Shown here: one piece after another, positions 13,900 through 26,700 of the stretch
How positions within the stretch are numbered: the first letter of the stretch is position 1
Layout of the letters: each line of letters starts with the position of its first letter
NCBI GenBank assembly: GCA_020746105.1
Contig: CM036618.1
Location: 111,855,308-111,919,307, forward strand
DNA from: Trogon surrucura
Taxonomy: Eukaryota; Chordata; Aves; Trogoniformes; Trogonidae
Direction: 5' to 3'
Length of the DNA stretch: 64,000 nucleotides
Position numbers and translations under genes: made by a program
The notes under the pieces: model-generated
The model's input: the letters and a program-made list of their open reading frames with translations, nothing else
The model's database searches: none
Told to the model about the DNA's origin: nothing

Positions 13900-15085
13900 A
13901 TATTTTTCTAGTTTCTTCCAATCTCCCACGTTCATTAAATCCATTTCAGTGTTTCATTATCCTTATCATTGGAAAGTCCTTCCTGATGTTTAAACTTATT
14001 CTTAACTGCTGCAATTTAAATCTCTTATTTCTTACCCTATCTACCACAGACAAAAGTACAGACTATTTTTTTTTCCTTTTTATACAACCCCTTTATGAAC
14101 TTGATCTTTGTCATCAGGTACTCCCTTAGACACTTTTCCTGTAAGGTACATAACCCCAAGTCCTTCATTTTTTTATTTCATACATCTACTTTGTATGCAG
14201 TGCTCAAAATTGGATGCAGAATTCCAGGCTGGAGTACAGCACTGAGCAGAATTGGATAATTACATCATCGTGTCTTACAAGCTTTATTTCCATTTATAAG
14301 AGATAAAATGTTCTTGGATTTTTTTTACAACTTCATGGCTTTGCTGACCCCTGTTCAGAATGTGATACATGCAGACTCACAGATTCTTTTCCAAAGAAAC
14401 AGTACTTCACGAGTTTTTTTCTACAGCATATTTTTGCTGTCCATAATTCCTTCCTACGCCTAGCACCTTCCACTTGTTTCCACTGAGTTTTAGCATAGCT
14501 TTTTGTCCTCTTCTCTAATTTGTAAAGCTGATCTTGAATTCAAAGCTTGTTCTTTCCAAGCTCTGCATTGCACAGATTTAATAAACTTGGTCTACTCTAC
14601 CAGCCTGGGCTGACTAAAGAAAAGTAGCAAAAAATTCATTCCAGGAGCAATGCCTGTGGCTGGTTTGTCCTTTTACTTTGACAGAGAAATACTGACAACT
14701 TGTACACTTCTCCAGCCAATTTTGCATGCAATTTACTAGCAATTTAGAAACTTAATCTAGCCCAAGATTTCCTAGCTTACTAAAGAGAATGTCATGTTAG
14801 ACAGTGCCTAAAGATTTGTTTAAGAACACATGACATCTGTTGCTTCTTGACAATCCCTAATAACTGGTGAATTGGTTTAATGTAATTTGTTGCTGACAAA
14901 TACATGTCTATTGTTACTCATCTCTTCCTTATTTTGCAGCCGTTAACAAATCAATTGCTCGAATATTTCTTCCAAAGTCTTCCAGGAACCAAAGTTAAGC
15001 TGGCAAGGCAGACTTGGCTCTTTTTGATTACAATTTTAAAATTTCACACTATGTTCCCCCTCTTACAGCCTTCCAAAACACCATA
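13900..15085 (-). mobile_element. Ancient, highly diverged CR1 LINE relic (minus strand)
   Basis: Reading the complement, several stretches follow in correct CR1 order across about 1.2 kb. They include the segments around GGAAAGTCCTTCCTGATGTT (13973), CAGTGCTCAAAATTGGATGC (14200), the GAATTCCAGGCTGGAGTACA block (14220), the CACTTGTTTCCACTGAGTTT block (14470), the CCAGCCAATTTTGCATGCAA block (14713) and GAGAATGTCATG (14786). Homology is to amniote-wide CR1 families rather than the young bird families seen elsewhere in the window. Many substitutions and indels leave no open frame. It probably inserted before bird radiation. Its edges are approximate. Confidence 0.8.
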
Positions 15086-15477
15086 CACCATTACACACTT
15101 TCTTAAAGGAAACCTCTTATAGAGGTAAGATTGCTTCTGGCCAGTATTCTGTTAAGTATCAAGCTGCAGCTCATCACACCCTATTCATTCATGTACCTCA
15201 TGGACACCAAGGTCTCAAATAAGCTGAAATGTAAAGAATATACCACTATCACACTGACTATTTAAAATACCTACGCAGGGTAGTCTTGCATCTGATAAGG
15301 AAGCTGAGAACAAAGTGAAAATAAAGTATATTTTGATATTTATTTCAGAAACATTTTAATGTGCACTGAGAGATTTATGTTTGTGGCAGTCAGAGTATAT
15401 ATTTCAGGCTATGCGATGAATACCTGTAGAAGTTCACATGAGCATGACCTACCAAAACAAGACAGTAGCTGGCTGCT

Positions 15478-15703
15478 GCATCTGGCTGTGATGGAGTTAA
15501 CCCTCTACATTGCAGCCCACATGCTGATGTGGTTTGAATTTGTGACTAAAACAGTGTGGCTAACACACCACCGCTTTGGCTACAGCCAAACAGTGCTTCG
15601 ACAGCACCAAGGCTTTCTCTGGTCCTTATTCTGCCATCCAGCAAGTAGGCTAGTAGTGGGCAAGAAGTTGGGAAGGGACACAGTTGGGACAGTTGACCTG
15701 AAC
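15478..15703 (+). mobile_element. ERVL-like LTR fragment, U3 part only
   Basis: This segment aligns by eye with the U3 half of the solo LTR at 27416-27997 (opposite strand). It begins with GATGGAGTTAAC. It shares the inner blocks AACAGTG, ACAGTGCT, CACCAAGGCT and GGGACACAG.TGGGACAG. It stops before the TATA box, so R and U5 are missing. Divergence is much higher than in the 27-kb copy, so this is an older insertion. It explains most of the 136-codon open frame at 15359-15769, which is therefore not a gene. Confidence 0.75.
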
Positions 15704-15705
15704 GC

Positions 15706-15770
15706 TTTGCAAATTTTAGCTGGAGTAATTGCTTTATTGTCTTTCCCAGAAAAACAGCAAAGTCTATAAC
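15706..15770 (+). repeat. Dispersed repeat pair, copy A
   Basis: This segment of about 65 bp matches copy B at 17307-17371. The shared core is TTGCTTTATTGTCTTT, followed by C/T, CCAG and then an AAAGT block. Upstream, CTTTG.AA.TTTTA also aligns. It lies just after the LTR fragment but is not part of the LTR family as seen in the 27-kb copy. Confidence 0.55.
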
Positions 15771-16105
15771 ATTCTTCTTTCCCTCAGGAAAAGGTACCTG
15801 TCTCTGGGATGATACCTGCTGTTTCCTCTATCAGTAACAAGGCAAATAAGTCTTTTAGTCCCTTAGCAGAATCATGTTCATCAGTTGCCAACCTTCTGTT
15901 GTTCTTCTCAGTGACCCTGGTTTTCCTTGTTTCTCTCTTTTATTGTAAATTTTAAATTCAAAACCCATTAAGTTTGGTACAATTTTGTTAAAAACGACAT
16001 CCCCAAAGTGGTACTTTGAAAATTACCCTTTTTTAAAAAGTATTTTGCTTACTACATTTACTTCTGACATCCTCATTATCTAGGTCATTTTATTTCTTCC
16101 TACAG

Positions 16106-16181
16106 ATTAAGATTCCCATTCTACACTATTGGCCACTTACCATTTATATATGACACTCATGGGAGCTCTGAAATTAGTCAG
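16106..16181 (+). other. Candidate exon 1 of an unrecognised plus-strand gene (hypothesis)
   Basis: A pyrimidine-rich acceptor (TTTCTTCCTACAG) precedes a 76-bp segment open in one frame for 25 codons. The segment ends at CAG followed by the weak donor GTATGC. A stronger donor (CAG/GTATGT) lies downstream at about 16240, but the frame closes before it. One base leads the first codon and the segment ends in phase 0, compatible with the next candidate at 18787. I do not recognise the peptide. At this length the opening can easily be chance. Confidence 0.15.
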
Positions 16182-17306
16182 GTATGCGCCTCTGCAGTGG
16201 ATGAAGCGATATGGATTTATACTCTTTAAATATATCAGGTATGTTTTTCTTATCTGATCTGCAATAATGATGCTGTTATGTTATTTATCTACCACTGCAC
16301 TGCAAAATAACTTCCTATTCACAAAAGGCAAATTCCTCTGCTAGCCGAAGTCATAGCTGATATACATTTACATGCCTAAAGGTTTCAGTTTATATAGCAA
16401 TTAATATATAATGCTTGTGATTGTAAAGAGCATCAACAAGTCCAGGAATATACTTGTAAAAGAGAAAAAAGTTTGATAGGCTCCATTCTGACAATGTTTG
16501 CACTGATGTTCATCCAGAGAGACTGTAATCACTGGAGGAGGCAGAATAAGTGGAGTAACTCCAGACTTATTACAAATTTATTACCATTTTTACAAGTATT
16601 TTTCAGTAATTAAATCTGACATTGTGTTTCAGGGATAAACTGGTCACCACTGAAGGTAAGGGGAGGATGGCGGAATTTTTTCACCACCATCTACATCTTT
16701 TAACAGTAACCTACTTTCTTTATGAGAGCATTTTTTTCTCTTAAAATGTTAAGCTTTGACACATTAGGCTTTTCAATTTGATAGACAACAGGTTTTATGG
16801 CTTGACCTAGTATATTAAATTTCATGCTCCTCTAAAACCACTCCGTGTACTCAGTCATGGATTATATAATATTTCAAGTCACGTATTGTTTCTTACTCTG
16901 AGTTCTCTAGGTTTTGTTTGTCGTACTCATCCTGGCAGCACTACAAACAGTGAAATACTTTTTTTTTATATTAATACAAGTTTTCAACCATCTGCACTCT
17001 AAATAACAAAGATGAAACATCTTTAGTTTTTTAGCCTAAGTAAAATGTCAAAGGTTAATTTTGTTCTGCGAACATCTGAAAAGTCCCAGCACAAGCTTTT
17101 AGTTCCCTCTTTTCAACACACTTATGGTTTTCGAACAAAAATGAGAGGGAAACAAGTAAGGTTCTTGGCCTCTAGCTTCAGACACAGCTTCTGTAAAATA
17201 AAAACAACAAACCTTTTATAAAAGTACAAAGGACAGTTTCCTTCTCTCCATCAGGTCAAAGCTGGAGTTTCAAATGTGTGCAGGCAAACATTTTTGCTGA
17301 GTGTCT

Positions 17307-17371
17307 TTGTAACTTTTAACTAGATTGGTTGCTTTATTGTCTTTTCCAGCATACCAGTAAAGTCCAAAACC
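17307..17371 (+). repeat. Dispersed repeat pair, copy B
   Basis: This is the partner of 15706-15770, about 1.6 kb downstream and in the same orientation. Similarity may fade out another 20-30 bases further on. Identity by eye is roughly 75-80 percent in the core. It is either an old local duplication or two members of an ancient interspersed family I cannot name. Confidence 0.55.
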
Positions 17372-18786
17372 AGTTCTTGCTTAGCATTATGAGTTGGGCA
17401 TTTAAATATCTTTCAGGAGCAATATCCAGCAGCAATCCATCCCCATATCTGGCCCACTTTACAAATGAAGATACTAAGACAAAAGTTGTAAGACCACTTT
17501 CCTATGATGAAAAGAAAATACGGAAAACCTGTAGTTCCAAATATTCTCTCACTAAATTTCTAACTGATTTATGCTAACATAAACATATGTTAATTTGAAT
17601 TATGTATTTGCAAAGCATTATAGATAGTTAACTCTAACTTGAGAGGATGCGGATTAACACAAAACTGTCACGTAATCAAAATAACACGTAAAGTTTGTAT
17701 TATTTCACGTTTTCTTGTCCTGTGCTAGTTCCTAAAAGTTTTTGCTCTTATCCAATAAATAAATAACTTTGACGGTGCCAGCCAGTTCTGGAATTGTAAA
17801 AGTAAACTTTAACATTGATTTCTTTACCCTTCTCTCCGTCTCTGGTTTTTGTGGTTTTGTTCAACAACATTTAAAAAAAAAGTACAGGACAATAATTTCC
17901 ACAGAATCTTTACCATCATGAAAGAACATGCTGAGAGATAAAGAGAGGTTATTGAATAACTTAGTAATATGCACAATGACCATTAAAAAGAGCTGCAGTC
18001 TGTGATCATACTGGTGAACAGAGAGAAAAGCAGCTATGTCAAGGGAAAGAATTGGCATCAGTAACAGATTTGAGGTGCTTGACCTGCTTTTATTTGTCTA
18101 ATGACTGAATTTGGGTAGAAATTAACTGAGAGAGGAGGCTGGAGTGAAAGTTAGTCTATGAGAATCATTGTTTCCAGGACACACTGTTTTTTACAGACAT
18201 GAAATGCTCTGAGCACCAGAAGCATTTGCTATTTTATAAAGCTATACTGCTGGTTTCCATCAACTTTGTAATTACGAGTGATAAAACCTGAAATTCCTCA
18301 TAAAGATCATAAGTTTTGCTTCTCCTTCCATTCAACAAAACCCCGATCTACCTACAGTTCTAGCTAAAGTTCCAGGAATACACAGAAAATTAGCAAAGCT
18401 TAGTTAATACGATGGGATTTCTTAACAGTCATACTTATGAAGGAAATAACACGCAGCAATAAGTTTTCAATGAAATTCACACTGCATAGTGTTCCTAAAA
18501 ATACGTCTATTTATCTGTCTACATTATGTATAAAACACCTCTTATTCTGAAAGTCTAAGAATTATATAAGCTACTATGAACACCTGAGTAATCATAAAGC
18601 AAAAAGTGCATTTCCTTTCTTAACTTACTCATTTATTCATATTTCTTTCCTTTTAATAAGTTTTTTATAATAATTACTTTGAAGTATGATTTATCATTAT
18701 CTACTGCCTGCTGTAACTTCATCAATGCTATCATTAATTTAATTTACCTGATGATAAAAACAGCAGCTCAGTTATTCTCCTCACAG

Positions 18787-18870
18787 TTCTGTGAATACGA
18801 AACTATGAAACTGCAGCAAGGCCACTTAGCATTTAAATGGCTACTTAAGCATCAACACCTGGGAAGCCAG
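18787..18870 (+). other. Candidate exon 2 of an unrecognised plus-strand gene (hypothesis)
   Basis: An acceptor TTATTCTCCTCACAG and a donor CAG/GTGGGT bound an 84-bp segment of exactly 28 codons. It is open in phase 0 at both ends and begins FCEYETMKLQQGHLAFKW. Both splice sites match consensus well. Its phase fits the candidate at 16106-16181 before it and the one at 26712-26854 after it. No homology comes to mind, and the segment is short enough to arise by chance. Confidence 0.22.
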
Positions 18871-19740
18871 GTGGGTTTACCTACATTTTTCTTCTTTTTT
18901 TTTTTATTTATTTTAAAATATACACCTGGAATAACGTATTTAAAACGAACTAAAAGTTTGCATGTACTCTAAGCCATTTTTCGTGTATTATAGGATACTA
19001 TTGCAATGAATTAGTTTTAACTTATATTTTGTTCATAAGAAGGAAAGTACCTTTCTAATTGCCTGCCCAGCAACACACAGCCTACAATCTCAAAAATCCC
19101 ACAATCCCTTCCTATTCATCATTAGTGAAAACACAGTTATAATGCAGAGCTATGCCTCTGGTTTCATCTGTGCAAATTTGTGAATGAATTTTGCAGTCCC
19201 ATTGCCTTTCCAGAAGCCTAATTAATTCCAATATAATGTTTACTCATGGTTACGAAGAAGTTCAGAATCCACATCACTCCTACATCAGTGCTCAGTCTTT
19301 AGCGTGAAATGAACCCCCAAATAGTTATAACGTATTGTAATGACTAAGGAAAACAAAGAAAACTGAAAATACTTATAAAGAAATCAACTGAAGGGATTAT
19401 TTTACAAAAATACATTTCAAGACATGGTTAATCTAATATAAGGACCACTGAAGTCAAAGGGCATTTTTGACCTTACCAGCTTTTGTGTCTATGAGTATAA
19501 AAGTAGAACCACAGACATTAATGGAAATGGCTTCTTCCAGTATGTCACTGTATGTGACAAAGGGAGGTTAAACCTGGTAATGGAAAAAGAACATGCTGGA
19601 CAAAGAGCTTCACACAGTGCATGGATAGTTTACAGCTTTGTATTGGGATGTGTCCCACAGAAAGGAATCACATGCAGGCCACTGTTCCTGAGCGGGGAAA
19701 GATTCAGTAGTGGTTACTTTAAGAATCTCAGCATAGAATT

Positions 19741-19840
19741 AAAAAAAAAAAAACAAACAACAAAACAAACAAACAAAAACCCCCAATCAATTCAAAACAC
19801 CACAAACCAAACAAATACATACAAATACAAACAAAACACT
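19741..19840. repeat. A13 plus (AAAC)n-like low-complexity tract
   Basis: A run of 13 A passes into CAAA/CAAAA repeats, then degenerates into A/C-rich DNA up to about 19840. No element body is recognisable directly upstream. It could be a decayed retroposon tail or an expanded simple repeat. Confidence 0.7.
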
Positions 19841-22800
19841 CTAAATTTTGGAGAAAATATCCACCTGCTGGTAAATGGCTAAAGGCTATCAGAGCTCATG
19901 AATGTCATGAAATATAGCAACTCACACCATCACCCTTAAAAGGCTTTATGTAATTATCACTTTCTAAAAAATAACGGAAAATATAAATAAATAAGGTAAC
20001 ATAAATCCCCACAATTAAAAGGGTAGTTTAAATATTTCATTGTTACCCACACAATGAATTAAGATTTTTCTTGCCTGGTTTCTTGCAAAAAAAGCTTTCT
20101 TGAATCTTAAGATGCATCTTTAACATTCAGTTCCACTTAATCCACTGACCTTATTAATGAAAACTGCCTTGTTAAAAACCACCTAACAAGCTCTGCTCCT
20201 TTCAATTCAGCAAAGCTGCACCAAGAGGAATAAGTCTTCTGCAAAAGCTACATTAAGAGGTACAAGAGTTTACCAGCCGGCCACAGCCATTCAGCAATCC
20301 AATTAGCTGGAAGCTTTTTCCAAACAAATAGCACTTTCTTCCCTAAAGACTTGTTGAAAATATCCCCTACGCCTTATTTTCTAAGCTTCCTTCATACTCA
20401 AGAGAATTTGACATGTGTATGCCAGAATTACAATGCCTATAGCCTCTTCCATTTACTGACTAGGAAACTTTCTTGGCTTCTTTGCTTTAATATTATTCAA
20501 AGTTTTGAGAAAAGAAGAACCAAGAGCAACAAAGCAAGCTGACAAGGTAGTCTATGCTTTCATATATCTTCTGAAATGTTATTTTTGATTTTGCAGCCTA
20601 CTTACTGCATCCTGTTTGTGCCTCTTATGTTACCATTTATATAAAGTAGGTACTTTTTTTAAATTAAGAACTCTGTCAACAGGCAGTGGGAACCTGTGAC
20701 ACTGCTGCTATGAATGAAGAAAACACACCTGTACGATCCAATGTTATCTGAAGATAAAATTCTTTCCCATTTCCTTTTTTTTTTGGCTGTGAAAATGCTC
20801 TCAAAAATGAGATAGATGGGTTTTTTTTTTTCGAGAATGACATGGACTACAGATAATATTTTGACTTGCAAAAGAATAGAAGAAAGAAAATTAAATATAA
20901 GAGTACTAAGATATAACATTTAGCCAGTTACTATAAAAACGCACAAATAGAATCTGTAAATAAAATACAGCACATCTTTCTGTTCAAGTTTCTACAGTTT
21001 AGAAATCCTAAACTTATGCCTCAGCTTTCTCACATGAGGACGAGAATTAAAAATTTGTGCACTTTATGCTTGACAAAACAAATCGAGAAATTTACCTGAA
21101 GAAGTAAACAAACTGTAGGCACTCATCTGACTACATTTCTTCTGCATATATATACAGCATGTACCGAAGACATTATTTCTGCTTATATCATTAAAATACA
21201 ACCCTGCCCTCACATCATCCCTTGAAAGTAAACAAATAAAACACAGAAATCAAAGACTAATATAGGAAAATTTAGCTGCATTATTCAGATTACTGTCCAT
21301 GTTGCTAAAGGAAGTATTTTTTGGAACTTCTAGAAAAGCATCAATAAAATTGCCAAAGACTGCACTAATACATGACAGTAGTCTTATTTTTCTTCTCTTT
21401 TTTAAAAACCTATGAGCCCAAATTCATTTGTGACATTAAAATAGAAGAGTATTACTAACTTTTTTTTTATGTTTAATGCTTTAATCGTAAAAGACATAAC
21501 TGTAGGATTTTACTATATTACAGTATATGATGATATCAATCATTAGTACTGAAGAGGATCTTACGCCTTCATCCGGCCTATAATTGCACAATAAGGAATG
21601 TTTTTTTTGCTGAACCCTATTAATTTTATAACAAGATATATTATGTGCTTTGTTTTCTGCCTTGTCTCCCTGTTCTAATTTGTCCAGTTAGTTTCACAGA
21701 CCGTAATTAAATTAATATTTAAATTCTGACAGCTCCAACTTTTATAAATTTCAGTTTTGCTTCATAAATATTTCTCCACTATTCTCCAAGAGACCAGGAT
21801 GCTTTTATGGTGATCAGTCAGAGTAAGGATGTCTTAGTCCAGTTACAGTACAGCATATGCACTTACACTCCATAAGAAAATGCTTTGCACTATTTTTACA
21901 CAAAAAAAAAAGAGATTTATTTAGTTTTCTGCAGACAAGATCATAAAGTGCTTTTATTTTTTTCTTTTTCAATTTATGAATGAGCAGGATATTTTAGAAT
22001 AGTTTCTTCAGACAGAGCATTTCTAATAGGTTAAGCCTTCTATTTCCTGATGCAGTGTTTCTGTCTTTCTAATATGAATTAAAATATTTTTCTTTATACT
22101 TTCTGTGACTTTCCTAAATAGCTCAACCTTAAAAAAAACCCAACAGATAATTGCTTTCTTTTCTTTTCTTGAAGAATTAACACAACACTGCCAATTTAGC
22201 AGGGGGGGCTGGAGAAAGGCTTTCTATTGTTTTGGCTGAGTAATTCTGGTTGTACCATATGGCTATCAATTGTCACGCTTTAAGTTTTCCTTTTTTTTAT
22301 AGAGAATCTCTTGTTTGATCGCAGTATCATTCTGGAATACTGCTAGCATGCAGAAAAGAGGTTAAGTGCTTTGTTTTTATTCCGTTCCATGATTTTCTAA
22401 GAAAGAACATTAATAGATTCTAATGTGACTCTCCTCACACTCACTTGTGAAAAGAATGTTTACTGGGAAAAACAATTTCAATTTTTTTTCCTGTGATACA
22501 CAGCATTCTCAACAGCAGTTCAACATGTTGATTCACAATCTTTCTGCTCGGGTACATGTGGATGTGTCCAGCTGATTTGTAATTTCACATTAGGGTGTGC
22601 AGCATGTCTGTATTGGCGACTGATTTTGCTCCACTCGGAAGAAGGCAAATTGTGACTCAGCAGCTTTTAAAATCACAAGTTTCTCTTTATAGAACTGTAT
22701 TAGCATTGTAAACACGGGGAGCTGTGCTGTAAAACTGACAAACTTGCCACCCTTGAGTAATTTCAAGCTCAGTAGGATTGCCCTCATTTCTCTTTCTATT

Positions 22801-23231
22801 GCCAGGTTTGATACTTTCAGTGAAGAAATATGATTGAAATGCATAAATTTGGTTCCTCATTTTCTACTGTGGTGTATCACAGCCTTCACTTAAATCTTCT
22901 TTCACAGATTTCTACATCAGGGATATTATTCCATGGTGGCTTGTATAACATTGAATTATCTGTAACAGCTAAAATCTGGCAAAGCTCAACTATAGCTTTT
23001 CTTAGCTAAGTTAGTACATATCATCATGACTAGGCTTCCCGAACGAAGATATACGCCCTAGGTAATTAAGCATGCTTAAAAGCTTTTCTTCTCAATCTTT
23101 TTTTTCTGACAATACTCAGCCTTGGCTAGAAAGATAAACAAAAAACAGTCCTCTGTCAATTACCTCATTAACATATCAAAGAAACAATCTACTAATGCTC
23201 CAATTTGAGATTTTTTTTTTTATTTCCCCAG

Positions 23232-23376
23232 GCCTGAATATCAGCAAATGATTGCAAACATCCTAAACAAAGCTTATCATATATTACTCAAGTCTCCATA
23301 TGCCAGAGAATACTTCACCTTTCTAGCTACTGCTTCATTTCCAGTCGCAAAAGTTTTCATTGGTCAAACAGCATAA
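23232..23376 (+). other. Candidate terminal exon, unrecognised (hypothesis)
   Basis: A long T tract and CCCCAG (ending 23231) precede a segment open for 47 codons until TAA at 23374-23376. One base leads the first full codon (CCT). The peptide begins PEYQQMIANILNKAYHILL and looks amphipathic-helical. Its phase does not fit directly after the candidate exon at 18787-18870, so it would need another exon or a different transcript. No polyadenylation signal stands out just downstream. I do not recognise it. Confidence 0.18.
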
Positions 23377-23660
23377 CCAAGCCATTCCAAGACCTTCAAC
23401 AACTGACAAATCTTTTACTCCAGCTATCCAGATACAATTATCTCACGTAATTTAGCTTCTTTCTCAAAACTTTGGCTCCTCAGAAATACAGTAGCCCTGC
23501 TGCATGTGTTGAGATTTCTTTCCAGGTTCCACTAAAGCCATAAAAAGGCAATTTTGCTTGTCATAGCATCCCCTCTAAAAGTGCACTTTCTATTATATTA
23601 TTTTACTGTACAATTTTTTGTGATTCAGGCCATTTTGCCTATGACAACAAATCCATGATT

Positions 23661-23757
23661 ACAGAATCACAGAATGTCAGGGGTTTGAAGGGACCTTGAA
23701 AGATCATCTAGTCCACTCCCCCACCAAAGCAGCATCACTGAGAGTAGGTCACACACG
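23661..23757 (-). mobile_element. CR1 3'-end fragment (minus strand)
   Basis: ACAGAATCACAGAATGTCAG is the complement of a CR1 3' terminus. It is followed by the GGACCTTGAAAGATCATCTA block and a decayed match through about 23757. Only about 100 bp remain, so this is a strongly 5'-truncated insertion. Confidence 0.9.
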
Positions 23758-23759
23758 TT

Positions 23760-26700
23760 TGAAAACGTTGCAAACTGCTCTGTGTGTTTACTTGGAGTTT
23801 GACTTTATTACTAAACTGCATAAATTACAAGCTACCATAGCTACAATGGTGAAGGCAGTGTATGTAAGGAATAAAAAGGAAATAGGCATGGGGAAGATAT
23901 ACCTGTTGCATATGTTATATTGTTCTCTTACTAAACGTATTTTTCATGAATGGCTTTAAAAATTAACAGTCTTGGACCCTTTTATATTTCTGGCTCCTCC
24001 ACAAGCAAGGTTTCTGCCAGCATGAATATATTGGCACAGGATAATATTTGTGTTCAGCTGACGGCAGCTCTGCAATTAACAAACTAATATAACCTGATAG
24101 CTGAGCCAGATAAACACTGGTAGCACTAGAATTTTTAAAAGATGTATATGACAACTAAAATGCTGCATCTGAAAAAAAATACTGCCTCCCTGTATACATG
24201 TTATTTATCAGAGCTCTTTGACAGAAACTGTATCACCACCTGTAAATCACGGTATTTCATTGCTTATTTTAAACTAGGACAATAACTGTATGTGACAGTT
24301 GTGATCTGTTTGTCTTTAAAGGCCACATCTGGTTTAATGTTGTGTTGCTTTACTGAAATCAATAGACCCATGCCAATTTATATGAGCTAAAGGGTGAGCT
24401 CATTTTTATTTATGTGGTATTTTGGGGGAAATAAGTATTGCTTTTCAAGTGAACACGATATTTAAAAACTATTTTGAGATCAGAATCAGGCTCATTCAAT
24501 ATTTTTGGCTCATCCTGTGGTGAAGAAATTTTTTTTTTTTTGCAAATCCATTGCAAGCGGTATCAGAACATGAGTTCTGTGATAAGTTCATAACATGCAT
24601 TTGGTTTAAAATGTTCGTAAATTGATTTATAGTGAACAAAATGTGATTATATAAATCAGATTACCGTTAGGTTAGCATGAGCCAGATTTTGGTCTTAAAT
24701 ATGAAAGTTTCTTAAACAATGAGTATTTGCTGCTAAAACTTTATTACTTTGAATTTACTGGTCTTTTAGCAGGTAATGTCATGAGCTGCAGAACTGAAAT
24801 CAAGAGTCAGATTCACATATAACATTTAGTGGGCTTTGAAGAAGATTTCCCCATATAGCGATATGATTATGGTATCTGTCAAAGCTTCTCAGATGTAATA
24901 TTTTTCACTGCTAATGTTAGTTCGAATAAATATATCTCTACAAGAATATTCCATACAATTCTTAAACCTATATTTCAGAAGTTAAAAAGTTTGTGAGTAA
25001 ATCTATGCCTGAAAACTGACAGTGTCTAGTAACTGAAGACTCAGACATTTATAATTTTTAGAGGTAAAGCTGTACAGAACCTTAATAGCCAGAAGTCTCC
25101 ATGATCAAGATCTTACATTTATTTGTACATAGTTTTAGCTTTCATTCCTAGGAAGATGTTAACATTTTTAATTAATAGTCTAAATCATCCCAGGATGTAA
25201 TTAAAATAGTCTATTTGTTACATGGAGTAATATAAGTCAGCATGAAATTCACAAATTAATTTCATTCAACATTTTCTTATTCTACTATAGAACCAAAAAT
25301 ATTTTTCTGGGCTGCTTAAAAGCAATCTCTTGGGGTTTTTTTTTTCTGCCGTTTTAAATGCCTGTAGCAAGACACTGGGAATCTGATAAGATGCCATGAG
25401 ATAAAGTACAGAAATGACATCCCCTTCACCTCGCCTCATGTCACTTGACAACTGCACTGTTCACACTGCTCTGAGATCAGCATCTGCACAGATATCACGT
25501 GGCTAAAGCCGTATCTTGGTAAAACAGAGATCGTGTTAGGGGGAAAGATGGATATTTCCTGAAGATTCTTCTTCCTCTAACTGTGTCATCCATCAATACG
25601 TGATGGCTGCAGCTTAAAATTATAGTTCACATACTTGGAACTTCTTTGCAGTAGGACATCCCACTTTGTAGGCACACCAAAAAAATAATTATCTTAGCAG
25701 TGGCTTGATACTCAGCTGTGTTTTATCCATTAGTATCTAGATGGGGAGATGGAGAGATTTATGTAAGTAATTAACACTTGGTTTATGTATACCTAAGAGA
25801 TATATGTTTCTATATATGTTTTTAACAACCTGGGATTTTCTACTTCATTTTTCTTATTGCAGACCCATGAGTTGGAAAAGATCCAAATTTTTCAGAAACC
25901 ACCAGCCTAAAAGCTTAACTTCTTTCCTGAAAATTTATGTGCTGTTTTGGATTACTATTGAACAATGTCTGTCTGGACTAGTTGTCCTCACCTTAAAAAT
26001 CTCGCATGAAGTAGTTTAAGAGAAGTGATGTTTTCATCCGGTGTTCTGACTATGAGAAAGCACACTAGAATCTGAGCTATCTACAGAATATTGTATTTAT
26101 TGCTAGAAAAAAATAAAAATGGCGATAAAAATGGCTTGCTCTGCCAGAATCTACAATCCATAAATTGCTTGCTTTATTTAATTTGAGAAGCTCTGATGGT
26201 ACAGTAATGAAAGGTATACTGAATTCTAGGAATACTTTAAATGTACGAGATCTTATTTAAGCATTTGAGAAAATTTTCCTGGTTGGTGAAAAGTATGTTT
26301 GAGAAAAACAGGATAACAATAAATAGTGAAGGTACATCCATTTAACTGATTATTCAATATTGTTGTTTACCATTCACCCATAACAGAAAACAAATGTTGC
26401 AGACTGAAATGGGAAATTACTTGGTAATTAATAGAGAACCTTTCCTTTTTTGTAAATATATTTTTCACAATGCTTTTTTTTTAGTAGTTAAACATGAACT
26501 AAATAATTATGCACCAGGACATCTAGTAACAGTTTGTCACATCTGTTCTGGCTTATTCTTCTATGCACGATTTCTCTTCTCCTCCCGTTTCTCTTAGTCA
26601 AAATATTGTCATTTTGTCTAGTTTTGGTGCTTCTTAAAATATGACTCTGTATTCACTGCTTTAGTCAATTAAGGATCAATTAAAATAAATATGCCTCATT

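Larger units (their letters stand above)
15771..23650. other. AT-rich region with exon-like segments but no established gene
   Basis: Apart from the repeat copy at 17307, an A-rich tract at 19.74 kb and the exon-like segments listed separately, I recognise nothing in this stretch. Open frames are short and unstructured. It could be intronic or intergenic. Confidence 0.5.

Noticed and set aside
22560-22860. Stretch that felt like a conserved noncoding element by composition
   Set aside because: Impression only. Without an alignment there is no evidence.
25862-26019. Open segment after a strong acceptor (TTTCTTATTGCAG)
   Set aside because: It has no donor. The frame compatible with phase 0 closes after 15 codons, and the longer frame has no supporting context.
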